NCBI RefSeq assembly: GCF_016734805.1
Contig: NZ_JAERQG010000002.1
Coordinates: 744,001-808,000, forward strand
Length of the DNA stretch: 64,000 nucleotides
Direction of reading: 5' to 3'
DNA from: Marivirga atlantica
GTDB lineage: Bacteria; Bacteroidota; Bacteroidia; Cytophagales; Cyclobacteriaceae
The notes below the pieces were generated by a model. That model made no database searches, had not been told where the DNA came from, and saw nothing but the letters and a program-made list of their open reading frames with translations. Below are positions 10,201 to 18,190 of this stretch, piece by piece (position 1 is the stretch's first letter; every line of letters starts with the position of its first letter). The position numbers and the translations under genes were made by a program.

Positions 10201-11207
10201 TCTATAATTAAAATTCTAACTGTGGTGAACTCTGGTAAAGAATCCGCATTTGCCGCAGAATTTAAATTAGGTGTGCTTGGGTTATCAGGATCGTCAAAAG
10301 GATTACATACATTCCATGCATTTAGTTGGATATCAAAATATTGACCTGCTACAGTATTGGTTCCATCAATAGTAATAGTACCAGTTGGCAACATATCGAT
10401 ATCTCCTGGTACCAAATTAGGACCAGGATCAATTTGGACTACTTCCTCAAAGTTTAAGTTAGATGCTACACCACCAGCATTGAAAGTTTGACTTCCTCCT
10501 AAATTAGGGCCGTTGATAACCACATCTGGTATTGGATTACCACCATCAATATTGTATATCCATTGAAACCATCGATCAGAGGTGTTGTTAGTCAATGGAC
10601 AATTATATAGACTTATATTATACAAAGGATTTATAGTAACAGTTTCTCCTTCGCAAATTCTTATAATAGGCGCTTCTTCAATAGCAAGATTGCCAGGAAG
10701 TATGTTGTCCTTTTCCCAATAAATTGTACTCGCACTATTAACCGTTCCAGGACAAATAATTGAACTTGGATGAGTTGCAGGGTCTTCACCGGCATCAACA
10801 AAGACTAAAAATACATCTACGTCATATGAACAGTCTTCTAAATTTTCCGGATAAACATGGTACGCATATCTATCATTTGCGAATAATGCCCCTGCTGGTG
10901 GTAAAACAGTTGGTGTATTATCGATTATGTAATTTCCAAATTCTAATACGGTAGGATAATAATCTGTAGCGCCTGGATATCCCCAATCAACCAAAATATA
11001 CACATCTGTTCCCGCTGGTACGTCAACATTTGAATAGCTTTTACCAGCCCAAACCTGCTTTTCACCGCCACAAAAATCTTCTTCAAGTGTCTGAAAACCA
11101 CCAACCCCACTACTCGCTCCACACTGTGCATACGACTTGCCTGAGATGCCTATTAAACTAATAAGCAACGTAATAAGACTTATGATATAATTTTTAGCCC
11201 CCTTCAC
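4269..11207 (-). CDS. Giant PKD/Ig-like surface protein with T9SS type B sorting domain (SprB-like adhesin class)
   Basis: This protein of 2312 residues begins with a signal peptide (hydrophobic residues about 8-25, cleavage near SYAQC). Most of its length is tandem Ig-like/PKD beta domains. The central part carries a repeat with motifs such as ICxGxxTxLxxxLTGxGPW, roughly every 90 residues. Near the C-terminus three clear PKD units contain WDFGDG, WEFGDN and WKFGDG. The last ~75 residues are the gliding-associated type B domain: FNMLIYNRWGELLFES, then GWDGYYKG, PQGVYVYRLE and a final GDITLIR. Such proteins go through the type IX system to the surface as adhesins or matrix components. The start codon is GTG, since an in-frame stop lies three codons upstream. 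PorP/SprF follows after 6 bases. The ligand is unknown. Confidence 0.9.
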   Translation of the reverse strand: MKGAKNYIISLITLLISLIGISGKSYAQCGASSGVGGFQTLEEDFCGGEKQVWAGKSYSNVDVPAGTDVYILVDWGYPGATDYYPTVLEFGNYIIDNTPTVLPPAGALFANDRYAYHVYPENLEDCSYDVDVFLVFVDAGEDPATHPSSIICPGTVNSASTIYWEKDNILPGNLAIEEAPIIRICEGETVTINPLYNISLYNCPLTNNTSDRWFQWIYNIDGGNPIPDVVINGPNLGGSQTFNAGGVASNLNFEEVVQIDPGPNLVPGDIDMLPTGTITIDGTNTVAGQYFDIQLNAWNVCNPFDDPDNPSTPNLNSAANADSLPEFTTVRILIIDEPILDPIEILDASSNPKPGNLFCPEEVIRIFNDGTDLGPGPWTINIYDGPTTADPLIVSYPNQNRTLDIENTTGPDAAALNAPGVKTVEVIKVNNSSDITGGCSSSVTAQYEIIGTPAATIGFDDGSFGSPNTADTSYEICAESLPLNLELTDETPGKTVNLTTEWLIEKVSPNSSTIDNIDDGGGGATAFDYPSNPLIISDTGHYRVQLYILDGSTNCTTSDQLDIYVYDTPEALFSATGVCEGEDTDFDPSASNIPTTINGEVIDQWLWDFSYDGVTFNTELTRTNDNSFTRNLGTADDYEVALITRTDKGCYSDTTVTTVSVYANPNADLQALYGQDYETFVEDDPYTGDPICPGTLIKFFNNSDEASNDPSVVDVGYYLEIDSIGTTVTRAIGGSGTFATPDIFYNTTGSNVNYSVQLIATANPTDGNPDNDCVELSAPIVVEVLPGSPSGFTIYEDNTKSNVYEPTSSYCSPHEFTFEINNVTNNLLNPGDSVVWEVFDGATLLGGDTIAYSTGTASDYDFSFLFENDFPSIAPINYTITLQPFSDGFCVNSSSNTVRVLPKPISNFAPTDTVVTCDSVTFYFEAEQAGLLNYFWNATPVDSDAIADTLIAENINGPEYWVSFGRPADTDPPLTINVTLQTENVFGCPSDLSGTFTANIQPEDNFNIDLVYSGTGNCLPNTYTFTNNTIPADIPANTEWELHITNVNLGSTTIINTDTLPASNKDFSAGFVYEFTQAANYEIRLIALLESTCDLASDPPISLTFNNSPQMGFRPVQDEGCSPLELDLIDVSFNPDGTDLDEITLQWTNLVSGVTFSLVVNNEPADYFNSIIPFDLLYTTYDGTGYNDYEITLTGENEFGCIDDSVYNVRVYQTPVIDFDIVSPNPACEGDYTFEFDVITYNVPPNTDLTWNWNDGTDTTLSSPNNIQHTFVNRASFFGSDNYMVSLTAESANGCTTTVTKSIELNPRVRAEFFADKNSGCSPLLVNFTSFSQGTGLTGNHIYQYKEATSAAWINVPSADISASGMTTISFPNTTAADLIYDVRHIAVSSVGGCSDTSAVAQITVFPEIAPPGIEGPDEVCAFAQSINFNIPATEVNATSNYLWSLPLGAFISSQNANGSEITVNFSSFSGNLEVSELNDQGCISDPNIKPITVLTGPTGVLSLNGTNVICPGESTSLRFDLSGPGSSDDFTVVYNNGTSNDTLRNIPDGYIHSVSPTASTNYFLLSVIDNDYPACTPSAISGSAFVSVNLQPSVTLTGDATICEDVSTNLFFNLTGVGPWDVEYTDGTNTFSFTTNSPVHLEAVTPSENTVYTPVSVLDNNTPRCSGPVNGSATITVNPKPTAEIFGDQDELCANAPTEIRLNLTGNPPWLVRYSDGTNTFTLNNISPTGTYDPSTDTYTHSFNVNPPSGTTSYTLIDVRDVNNCLGDIQGSAVLEANDLPTVDLNGNAAICLGSSTDLDLSFTGDGPFSISYLANSDTLTANNLSASSSLTVSPDVNTVYRIIELIDVRGCTGNILGSPVSVQVNSLPTAEISGADTICYGDETNLIFDLTGRGPWTVTYTDGVDQNTFTTSFNRHFEPIIPTATRTYSIISVTDSNTPVCTGTTTGNPQIFVYPQLEASFTFTPEQPSQPDDATITITNTTTNKNSWEYEWDFGDGTISNEVDPAPHTYEDFGDFVLKMTATNGLCTDTYQAVISIDAVSPIVDFRATPLEGCLPLVVEFENLSRFADPGTYQWEFGDNQRVRAVENPTHVYTSPGTYTVTLTADNITRNQQTETKEAYITVYETPQSSFTIPDEFRQVFTGEEVQFVNTSIGADEFVWKFGDGNQSFDENPVHVYGDSGVYDITLIAINSTTGCEDSFALDAQVKVILGGESKIANAFTPSRAGPGSASSNVQSNDIFLPQVEGVSEFNMLIYNRWGELLFESNDKTIGWDGYYKGQLMPQGVYVYRLELVYENGRRETKVGDITLIR

Positions 11208-11489
11208 TTTACAAAACTAGATAGTATTATTCATGCTTAAAAAACATTTGTTCATCGAAGATTACATTAGTCTCATAGGTTTAAAAATAAATATAGTTAA
11301 AATTAATATAAATATTATTATAAAAAATCAATTAAACAGAATTGTTTTCAATGCTTATTCAACTAAACCTTACAGTTAGGGTGTGACACAGTATTGTTTT
11401 GAAGTCTATACTTCACTTTTACAATATGTAGTTTATTAAATCAATTTATAATTGGAATTGAGCCAACAGTTAATACTATATTTGTCGAT
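11208..11489. other. AT-rich divergent intergenic region
   Basis: This 282-base gap separates the giant adhesin gene (minus) from a lipoprotein gene (plus). It must hold both promoters. TAnnTTTG-like boxes are present on each strand (TATATTTG at 11477-11484, plus; TAGTTTTG at 11212-11219, minus). Each lies only five bases from its start codon, so either the mRNAs are nearly leaderless or the boxes are fortuitous. I see no ORF, RNA gene or terminator here. Confidence 0.35.
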
Positions 11490-11975
11490 ATGTTTAGATC
11501 AGCAGCTTTAATATTGGTTATTTTACTACTTGCAGGCTCATGCATACCCAATGAGCCTAATTTTGAGGATTTCAGAAGAGTAGAATTACAGCGACTATTG
11601 TCAAATGCGAGTGAAAAGAAATGGCAGTTAACTGAGAGAAACAGAAATGGAGAAGCTGTTCAATATGATTCCTGTCAGGTAGCTAGACAATTGATATTTG
11701 AATTTACCGCTTCAACTAGTGACAAGGATAAGGCCTACTACATTAATCCTTCTGATTCATGTACATCAATAACGGATACGCTTGAAGGATCATGGTTTAT
11801 ACCAGCTACTGAAACCGCTTATATTCCAACAGATACATTAGGCGTATCTTGGGGAACTGACACGACTTACTTCTTGATAGAAGCCATTAATATTGAACTC
11901 CTTGAAATAAAAACCATTTTTTCTGACAGTCTATCTGAAAGATTCATTGAATTAGATACTGCTAATCTTAATTAA
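11490..11975 (+). CDS. Lipoprotein of unknown function
   Basis: This 161-residue protein has a type II signal peptide: MFRSAALILVILLLAGSC, with lipobox LAGSC and lipidated Cys18. The mature part is polar and threonine/serine-rich, with no domain I recognise. Sequences such as KKWQLTERNRNGEAVQYDSC followed by beta-like strands suggest a small lipocalin-like or META-type beta fold, as in many Bacteroidota lipoproteins that begin with a 'W-L-T' strand, but this is a guess. It stands alone between a divergent adhesin gene and convergent rsmE. Confidence 0.75.
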   Translation: MFRSAALILVILLLAGSCIPNEPNFEDFRRVELQRLLSNASEKKWQLTERNRNGEAVQYDSCQVARQLIFEFTASTSDKDKAYYINPSDSCTSITDTLEGSWFIPATETAYIPTDTLGVSWGTDTTYFLIEAINIELLEIKTIFSDSLSERFIELDTANLN

Positions 11976-12018
11976 TTTTACTTTTATGAGTAAACGGTAA
12001 TGCCAGAATGAAAATTTG

Positions 12019-12708
12019 CTAAGCTAAATTCATCAAATGACAAGCTACAATACCAGCGGTTTCAGTTCTTAATCTGCTATTGCCTAATCCTACTTTTTTA
12101 AAACCTGCTTCTTCTGCTAGTTTAACTTCTTGCTCACTAAAGTCACCTTCGGGCCCGATTAATACAAGGCTGTCTTGCTTACCGTCTAATAGATCCTTTA
12201 ATTGAACGGGGTTTTCGAAATCTACGAAAGCGATGGATTTCAACCCTCTATGTTTCAGTTGAAGGAAATCATTGTAAGGCTTTAGCTCATTGATTTTGGG
12301 CATCCAAAACTTATAAGATTGCTTCATAGCACTTACAGCTTTCTTCTCTAGTCTTTCTGGCTTTAATATTTTGCGCTCAGAATGATCGCATAATATAAAG
12401 CTAATTTCATCTATGCCGATTTCAACTGCTTTTTCAACAAACCATTCTATCCTGTCAATATTTTTAGTCGGTGCAATAGCAACGTGCTTCCGGAATGAAG
12501 ATTGCTCTGTGGTTATTTTTTCAAGTATGGAAAAACTACATTTCTTATGGTTCGCCTCGATAATTTCTGCCTTAAATAAGCTGCCCTTTCCATCAATAAC
12601 TTCAATAGAATCTCCTGCTTGCATTCTTAGTACCTTTATGCAATGCTTTGATTCTTCTGTATCTAAATAAGTAGCTTCGGGTAAGTTGGGCTGGTAAAAT
12701 AAATTCAT
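12019..12708 (-). CDS. rsmE: 16S rRNA (uracil1498-N3)-methyltransferase
   Basis: RsmE methylates N3 of U1498 in 16S rRNA using SAM. The 229-residue protein has the N-terminal PUA-like part (HCIKVLRMQAGD, IEVIDGKGSLF) and the C-terminal SPOUT knot with LIGPEGDFSEQEV and LGNSRLRTETAG, both family signatures. Length is typical (about 230-250). It is a single-gene unit converging on the lipoprotein gene. Confidence 0.94.
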   Translation of the reverse strand: MNLFYQPNLPEATYLDTEESKHCIKVLRMQAGDSIEVIDGKGSLFKAEIIEANHKKCSFSILEKITTEQSSFRKHVAIAPTKNIDRIEWFVEKAVEIGIDEISFILCDHSERKILKPERLEKKAVSAMKQSYKFWMPKINELKPYNDFLQLKHRGLKSIAFVDFENPVQLKDLLDGKQDSLVLIGPEGDFSEQEVKLAEEAGFKKVGLGNSRLRTETAGIVACHLMNLA

Positions 12709-12821
12709 AATGCTAAATAACTAATTGTTTCGCACAGCAACAATAGTTCACCTTTTTTAGAGACATTTTCAAGCGTTCAGCTATAACTCTTTATAAGGTT
12801 TTTATATTGAGGACTTTCCCT

Positions 12822-12829
12822 TATTTTTG
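12822..12829 (+). promoter_or_regulatory. Possible -7 promoter box for the nucleoside transporter
   Basis: TATTTTTG fits the Bacteroidota TAnnTTTG -7 consensus and lies 16 bases before the ATG at 12846. No clear TTG -33 box is found at the usual spacing. If real, it rules out the TTG start at 12807. Confidence 0.35.
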
Positions 12830-12845
12830 TGGCTTTGAAAAAATT

Positions 12846-14137
12846 ATGGACTACCTAAGAGGAATTATTGGACTGCTGGTTTTGATAGGTTTTGCTTATC
12901 TCTTTTCAGTTAATAGAAAAAAGATTGATTGGCGCCTGGTCATTACGGGTTTGGGGCTTCAAGTTGTTTTTGGCTTTCTAATAACGCAGGTGCCTTTCGT
13001 GGAGATGATTTTTATGAAAGTCTCTGAGGCATTTGTTGTATTCCTTTCCTTCTCAGGTGATGGAGCACGTTTCCTTTTTGGTGATCTAGCCTCCGACACC
13101 TTTGGATTTATTTTTGCTTTTCAGGTACTACCCACGGTTATATTCTTTTCTACCGTTACAGCTGGTCTTTATTATTTGGGAGTGCTACAAAAACTCGTGT
13201 ATGGTATAGCATGGATCATGTCGCGTACTATGCGTCTTTCTGGTGCAGAAAGTTTATCTGCAGCTGGTAATATCTTTTTAGGTCAAACGGAGGCACCTTT
13301 ATTGGTGAGACCTTTTGTTCCTAATATGACACGATCGGAATTGATGTGTTTAATGACAGGAGGTATGGCTACGATTGCAGGTGGCGTTCTCGCTGGATAT
13401 GTAGCATTTCTTGGTGGAGATGATCCGGCACAAAAAGCCATGTTTGCTTCTTATTTGTTAAGTGCTTCAATTATGAACGCACCAGCTGCCATTGTAATTT
13501 CTAAAATCTTGATCCCTGAGAATAATCCTGATGAGATTGATGATACCTTGCATGTAAGTAAGGATAAAATGGGGGTTAATTTAATTGATGCCCTTTCAAG
13601 AGGTGCTTCTGATGGTTTAAAGTTAGCAGTGAATATTGCAGGTATGTTATTGGCTTTTATAGCAGTTATTGCGGCCATTAATTATTTGTTAGGGGATCTA
13701 ATAGGTGATTGGACTGGTGTCTGAATGCGCTGATTATGGAATCCACTGGTGGCACATTTGATAAGTTCAGTCTGGAATATATTCTAGGTCAGATATTTAG
13801 AGTTTTTGCCTTTGCCATGGGAGTAGAGTGGTCTGATACTTTGGCAGTAGGAAGTCTGTTAGGGCAGAAGACTGCTATAAATGAGTTTGTTGCTTATTTG
13901 GATCTAGCTAAAATGAAAGCTGATGGTATTTTATCCTCCAAATCAATTGTAATAGCAACTTATGCACTATGCGGATTTTCTAACTTTAGCTCTATCGCCA
14001 TTCAGGTTGGTGGAATAGGAGGGATGGCCCCTAATCAACAAGGTAATCTTTCAAAATTAGGAATGCGTGCATTATTGGCAGCAACCTTAGCTTGTATGAT
14101 GACGGCTACAATTGCCGGAGCTTTAGTAGCCTCTTAA
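12846..14137 (+). pseudogene. Nucleoside transporter (CNT/NupC family), interrupted by one frameshift
   Basis: Two adjacent open frames together make one concentrative nucleoside transporter. The first (12846-13724) holds the N-terminal and gate domains with the NupC hallmark [12 protein letters not shown] and [14 protein letters not shown]. The second (coding from about 13716 to 14137) holds the C-terminal domain with GSLLGQKTAINEFVAY, CGFSNFSSIAIQVGGIGG and APNQQ. The break is at ...DWTGV-stop; inserting one base near 13720-13722 restores ...[16 protein letters not shown]. The joined protein would be about 430 residues, normal for the family. Both halves are well conserved, so the event is very recent or a sequencing error. 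The start at 12846 (MDYLRG) is preferred over an upstream TTG. Native function is ion-coupled nucleoside uptake across the inner membrane. Confidence 0.85.
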
Positions 14138-14793
14138 ATAAAGCTATAAGGGTTTAAGCAGATTTTCTGATAATGAGGTAGTTCTGACGGGGCACAAACG
14201 CCAGGAAAGTCGCCTCTTCTGCCTTCTAAATCAGTAATTACCTGAAAGTGTAGATGTGGTGGCCAGTCACCGTTCTCAGGATAATCTCCTAATTCGGAAA
14301 AAGCACTTCCTTTTTTGATGATATCACCTTCTTTTATGTCATTAAGGCTTTTTAAACTTAAATGACCATATAATGTATAAAGTTTTTTACCAACTAAGTC
14401 ATGCTCAAGTATGATGGTAGGTCCATAATCACCAAAATTATCATTGTCTTTAAAACTATGTACTACGCTATCGAATGGAGCAAATAAAGGATGATAGGCT
14501 TTAGTCCAAACATCCACACCTAAATGCATAGAGCGAGAATCTCCTTTCTGAAAGTGTTCACTTCTTCTATAAATCACCCGGTTTTCCAAATAGCCACCGT
14601 ATCCAAATTTCTTTTTGCCTAATTGCTTAAAAACGTAATCAGTGAACTTCTTGGTGTCAGAAAGATCAACCTTAGCTAGTTTTTTATTGTCTTCAGTAAA
14701 ATCCATTACCACACTATTGTTGGCATGTATCTTTTCACCCATTACAGGGTATATATCCAGTGAATCAAAGTTATGTTGATTTGCCATAGTCAA
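14134..14793 (-). CDS. M23 family metallopeptidase (LytM-like)
   Basis: This 219-residue protein has the zinc peptidase signatures of the M23 family: HLGVD (first His and Asp ligands) in the middle and PPHLHFQV near the end, with GYGGYLENRVIYRRS preceding. M23 enzymes cleave peptide cross-links in peptidoglycan. There is no signal peptide at the predicted N-terminus, so either it acts unusually in the cytoplasm or on another substrate, or it is exported by a route I cannot see. The start at 14793 (or 14787) directly abuts the T-tract of the pckA terminator, leaving no room for a normal leader. A later Met (MGEKIHANN) is possible. Its end overlaps the nucleoside transporter end by four bases. 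Confidence 0.8.
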   Translation of the reverse strand: MTMANQHNFDSLDIYPVMGEKIHANNSVVMDFTEDNKKLAKVDLSDTKKFTDYVFKQLGKKKFGYGGYLENRVIYRRSEHFQKGDSRSMHLGVDVWTKAYHPLFAPFDSVVHSFKDNDNFGDYGPTIILEHDLVGKKLYTLYGHLSLKSLNDIKEGDIIKKGSAFSELGDYPENGDWPPHLHFQVITDLEGRRGDFPGVCAPSELPHYQKICLNPYSFI

Positions 14794-14828
14794 AAAAAAG
14801 ACTGCTCTTAATGAAAAGGAGCAGTCTT
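14792..14828 (-). terminator. Rho-independent terminator of pckA
   Basis: Perfect 10-bp stem AAGACTGCTC (14798-14807) / GAGCAGTCTT (14819-14828) with an 11-base loop. On the minus strand it is followed by a run of about eight T (A tract 14792-14799). It lies 22 bases after the pckA stop and ends exactly at the start of the M23 gene. Confidence 0.85.
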
Positions 14829-14849
14829 AAAAATTATGTAAAACTAAAA

Positions 14850-16472
14850 TTATACTTTACTCAAATTTGGTTTTGGAGCTCCCGCCATAATCTCGTCATT
14901 GGCGAACTCTTCAAATTTCTTAAAGTTTTCGATAAATTCCGTTGCCAGCTTATTAGCCATTTCGTAATAGCCTTTATCGTTTTTCCATGTTTCCCTTGGG
15001 CTAAGTACCTCCGAAGGAACATCAGGACAAGTAGCCGGAATCGCACAGCCATAAATAGAGTGATTTCTGTAACCTACCTCATCTAAACCACCATTAAGTG
15101 CTGCGGTAATCATGGCTCTTGTATATTTAAGCTTCATTCTTGAGCCAACTCCGTAAGGACCACCAGACCAACCGGTGTTTACCAACCATACATTTACCTT
15201 GTTCTCATCCATTTTCTTACCTAGCATCTCAGCATAAACTGTTGGGTGTAATGGTAAAAATGGAGCTCCAAAACAAGCAGAGAATACTGTTTGTGGTTCA
15301 GTAACACCAGCTTCCGTACCAGCTACCTTAGCAGTATATCCTGAGATAAAATGATACATTGCCTGACCTTTATTCAACTTAGAAATAGGAGGTAAAACAC
15401 CGTAGGCATCACAGGTTAGGAAGAAAATATTCTTAGGTATTCCACCAATAGAAGGCTCAACAGCATTATTGATGTGGTGGATAGGGTAAGCAGTTCTTGT
15501 ATTTTCAGTAACCTCAGTATTGGTATAATCAACTTCTCTTGTACCAGGTATGAACCTTGTGTTTTCTACAATGGCACCAAATTTAATGGCTTTATAAATC
15601 TGAGGTTCTTTCTCCTCTGTAAGATCTATCGTTTTTGCATAACAACCACCTTCAAAATTGAATACACCATTTTCAGTCCAACCGTGCTCATCGTCACCTA
15701 TTAAACCTCTGTTTTCATCTGCTGAAAGTGTGGTTTTTCCTGTTCCTGATAGCCCGAAGAATACAGCTGTATCACCATCTCTATTCTCACTCATGTTAGC
15801 TGAACAGTGCATTGATAATACATTGTGGTCAGTAGGTAAAGTGAAATTAAGCACAGAGAAAATACCTTTCTTCATTTCACCAGCATAGCCAGTACCACCG
15901 ATTAATATGATATTTTTTGTGAAGTTGACAATCGCAAAATTTTTCTGTCTTGTTCCATCTACTTCAGGATCGGCCTCAAACTCAGGCGCATTAATAATAG
16001 TAAATGTTGGTTCAAAGTCTTTTAACTTATAAGTTTCAGGACGAAGGAACATGTTATAGCAGAAAAGGTTATGCCAAGCATGTGTATTTACAACTCTTAA
16101 TTTTAATCTATAAGTTTTATCAGCACCAGCGTAAGCATCTCTTACATACACTTTCTTGTCTTCTAAAAACTTCAACATTTTCTGATGAAGTGCATCAAAT
16201 TTATCCTCATCAAATGGGATGTTAATATTACCCCACCATACCTTATCGGCAGTTTTAGCATCTTTTACTATAAACTTGTCCTTAGGTGAACGACCTGTGA
16301 ACTTACCTGTATCGCACATTAAAGCGCCAGTACTTGTTAAAACTCCTTCTTTATTAGCAAGAGCATGTTCCGTTAATTCGGCAGGTGTTAAATTCCAGTG
16401 AGCTTCAGCAACTTTCTGGATACCAATACTTTCTAATCCGGCTTTTGAGGACTTCAATCCAAATTCCTTCAT
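14850..16472 (-). CDS. pckA: Phosphoenolpyruvate carboxykinase (ATP)
   Basis: PckA converts oxaloacetate and ATP to phosphoenolpyruvate, CO2 and ADP, the first committed step of gluconeogenesis. The 540-residue protein has the kinase-1a P-loop GLSGTGKTTLSAD (about residue 240), the PckA segment GDDEHGW, and MCDTGKFTGRSPKDKF near residue 53, all diagnostic of the ATP-dependent bacterial enzyme. Length is normal. It is monocistronic, with a good -7 box upstream and a strong terminator downstream. Confidence 0.97.
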   Translation of the reverse strand: MKEFGLKSSKAGLESIGIQKVAEAHWNLTPAELTEHALANKEGVLTSTGALMCDTGKFTGRSPKDKFIVKDAKTADKVWWGNINIPFDEDKFDALHQKMLKFLEDKKVYVRDAYAGADKTYRLKLRVVNTHAWHNLFCYNMFLRPETYKLKDFEPTFTIINAPEFEADPEVDGTRQKNFAIVNFTKNIILIGGTGYAGEMKKGIFSVLNFTLPTDHNVLSMHCSANMSENRDGDTAVFFGLSGTGKTTLSADENRGLIGDDEHGWTENGVFNFEGGCYAKTIDLTEEKEPQIYKAIKFGAIVENTRFIPGTREVDYTNTEVTENTRTAYPIHHINNAVEPSIGGIPKNIFFLTCDAYGVLPPISKLNKGQAMYHFISGYTAKVAGTEAGVTEPQTVFSACFGAPFLPLHPTVYAEMLGKKMDENKVNVWLVNTGWSGGPYGVGSRMKLKYTRAMITAALNGGLDEVGYRNHSIYGCAIPATCPDVPSEVLSPRETWKNDKGYYEMANKLATEFIENFKKFEEFANDEIMAGAPKPNLSKV

Positions 16473-16510
16473 TTATATAAGAATTTAATAGTTGATAAGA
16501 TTTAGGCTCA

Positions 16511-16518
16511 CAAAGTTA
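16511..16518 (-). promoter_or_regulatory. -7 promoter box of pckA
   Basis: Reading the minus strand, TAACTTTG matches TAnnTTTG exactly, 38 bases before the pckA ATG, giving a leader of about 30 bases. The expected -33 region is T-rich (CTTTTTCG) but lacks a clean TTG. Confidence 0.5.
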
Positions 16519-16624
16519 AGTAAATAATAGAGTCGAAAAAGATATTTTTTCAGTAAATGCAACCGTTTGCAAAGTGTAAAAACTACACTATCTACCTATT
16601 TAGAGGCCTATTTACATAATCAAC

Positions 16625-16655
16625 TTGTTTTAATCAACTGCTCATATTAGCTTTA
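16625..16655 (+). promoter_or_regulatory. Candidate promoter of the POT transporter
   Basis: TTG at 16625-16627, a 20-base spacer, then TAGCTTTA (16648-16655), one mismatch from the Bacteroidota -7 consensus. It would start transcription about 25-28 bases before the ATG at 16688. Confidence 0.4.
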
Positions 16656-16687
16656 GCCTTTTGTAAAATTGAGAAAAAGATAAATAT

Positions 16688-18190
16688 ATGAGTTCTACGA
16701 AAACGTTTTTTGGCCATCCTAGAGGATTAGCCACACTTTTCTTTACTGAAATGTGGGAAAGATTCAGCTACTATGGAATGCGCGCCATTTTGGTTTTATT
16801 TATGGTGGCAGCTATCGAGAAAGGTGGTCTAGGTATAGATGATAAGCAGGCTACAGCCATTTATGGTTTGTACACCATGTTTGTTTATCTACTAGCTTTA
16901 CCAGGTGGTTGGCTAGCCGATCGCTTTTTCGGTTTGCAAAAATCAGTATGGTACGGAGGTATCATAATTGCCCTAGGTCATTTTAGTATGGCACTACCTA
17001 TGACCGAGTTTTTCTTTATAGGTTTGATATTGATTGTAATAGGGACTGGTCTTTTAAAGCCTAATATTTCCAGTATAGTAGGAGGCTTGTACCCCGAGGA
17101 TCAACCTACAAAACGTGATGCAGGGTTTTCTGTTTTCTATATGGGTATTAATATAGGTGCTTTTATTTCGCCACTAATCGTAGGTACTTTAGGTGAGAAC
17201 GTTAATTGGCATTTAGGTTTTGGAATTGCTGGCTTTGGAATGTTAATTGGATTAATTCAATATAAAGCGACACAAAAGTATTTAGGAGATGTTGGAGCGG
17301 TGCCTGAAGGTTACGATGCTAAAGATGAAAAGCAATTAAAGTTCAGATCAAAAGTAAAAATAGGTATTACTATATTCTTAGTGGCACTGGTTGTCTTAGT
17401 ACTACTAACTACTTTAGGATATATAAACATAAACGCCTATTACATAGCTAGTATTTCTAAATATATTTTAGCTTCAGTATTAATATTATTCTTTTTAGCG
17501 ATTTTCTTATTTGGAAAACTGAATTCCGATGAGAAGAAGAAAGTCGGAGCTCTGGCAATTTTGTTAATATTTTCCGCCATTTTTTGGTCTGGTTTTGAAC
17601 AAGCAGGTAGTTCATTAAATCTATTTGCTAGTAGGTATGCTGACAGGTATATATTTGGTTATGAAATGGCAGCTAGCGTTCTGCAAAGTGCTAATCCAAT
17701 GTTCATCATTATATTGTCACCTGTTTTTGGATGGCTATGGGTAAAATTAGCTTCCAAGAATTTGAACCCAAATACTCCGATAAAATTCGCCTTTGGACTA
17801 ATTCTCCTTGGATTGGGTTTTGCCGTAATGATTATTGCTTCATTTATTGTGGTAGAGCATACTAAAGCTTCTTATGGCTGGTTATTATTAACTTATATGT
17901 TGCATACAGCTGGTGAGTTATTTTTAAGTCCTGTAGGACTGAGTGCTACTACAAAATTGGCCCCGAAAAGATTGGTTGGTCAGATGATGGGAGCATGGTT
18001 TATGTCAGTAGCTTTTGGTAATTTAATTGCAGGATTAGTGGCTGGAGAGTTTGATGAAAAGGCTATAGAAGCAAATCCATCTTTATTACCAGATATATTT
18101 ACATTTATTACACTGTTTACAGTAGGAGCAGGGTTGATACTTCTCATTTTTAGCCCGCTTATAAGAAAGCTAACAGGCAATGTGAAGTAA
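16688..18190 (+). CDS. Proton-dependent oligopeptide transporter (POT/PTR2 family)
   Basis: This 500-residue inner-membrane protein of the major facilitator superfamily has about 12-14 hydrophobic helices. POT signatures are plain: FFTEMWERFSYYGMRAILVL (the ExxER-type helix 1 motif), GGWLADRFFG, and GTGLLKPNISSIVGGLY on helix 5. A conserved WSGFEQAGSS occurs in the second half. It imports di- and tripeptides with protons. It is monocistronic, divergent from pckA, and ends about 95 bases before siaB. Confidence 0.93.
   Translation: MSSTKTFFGHPRGLATLFFTEMWERFSYYGMRAILVLFMVAAIEKGGLGIDDKQATAIYGLYTMFVYLLALPGGWLADRFFGLQKSVWYGGIIIALGHFSMALPMTEFFFIGLILIVIGTGLLKPNISSIVGGLYPEDQPTKRDAGFSVFYMGINIGAFISPLIVGTLGENVNWHLGFGIAGFGMLIGLIQYKATQKYLGDVGAVPEGYDAKDEKQLKFRSKVKIGITIFLVALVVLVLLTTLGYININAYYIASISKYILASVLILFFLAIFLFGKLNSDEKKKVGALAILLIFSAIFWSGFEQAGSSLNLFASRYADRYIFGYEMAASVLQSANPMFIIILSPVFGWLWVKLASKNLNPNTPIKFAFGLILLGLGFAVMIIASFIVVEHTKASYGWLLLTYMLHTAGELFLSPVGLSATTKLAPKRLVGQMMGAWFMSVAFGNLIAGLVAGEFDEKAIEANPSLLPDIFTFITLFTVGAGLILLIFSPLIRKLTGNVK

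Noticed and set aside
8143-10344. Several open frames on the plus strand opposite the giant adhesin gene
   Set aside because: They lie wholly inside a well-supported gene, have no family motifs and no upstream signals; they are shadows of its codon pattern.
11212-11219. TAGTTTTG -7-like box for the giant adhesin gene (minus)
   Set aside because: Only five bases from the GTG start and without a -33 partner; not strong enough for a separate promoter entry.
12807-12845. Upstream TTG start for the nucleoside transporter
   Set aside because: A -7-like box lies inside this extension and the ATG at 12846 gives a normal N-terminus.
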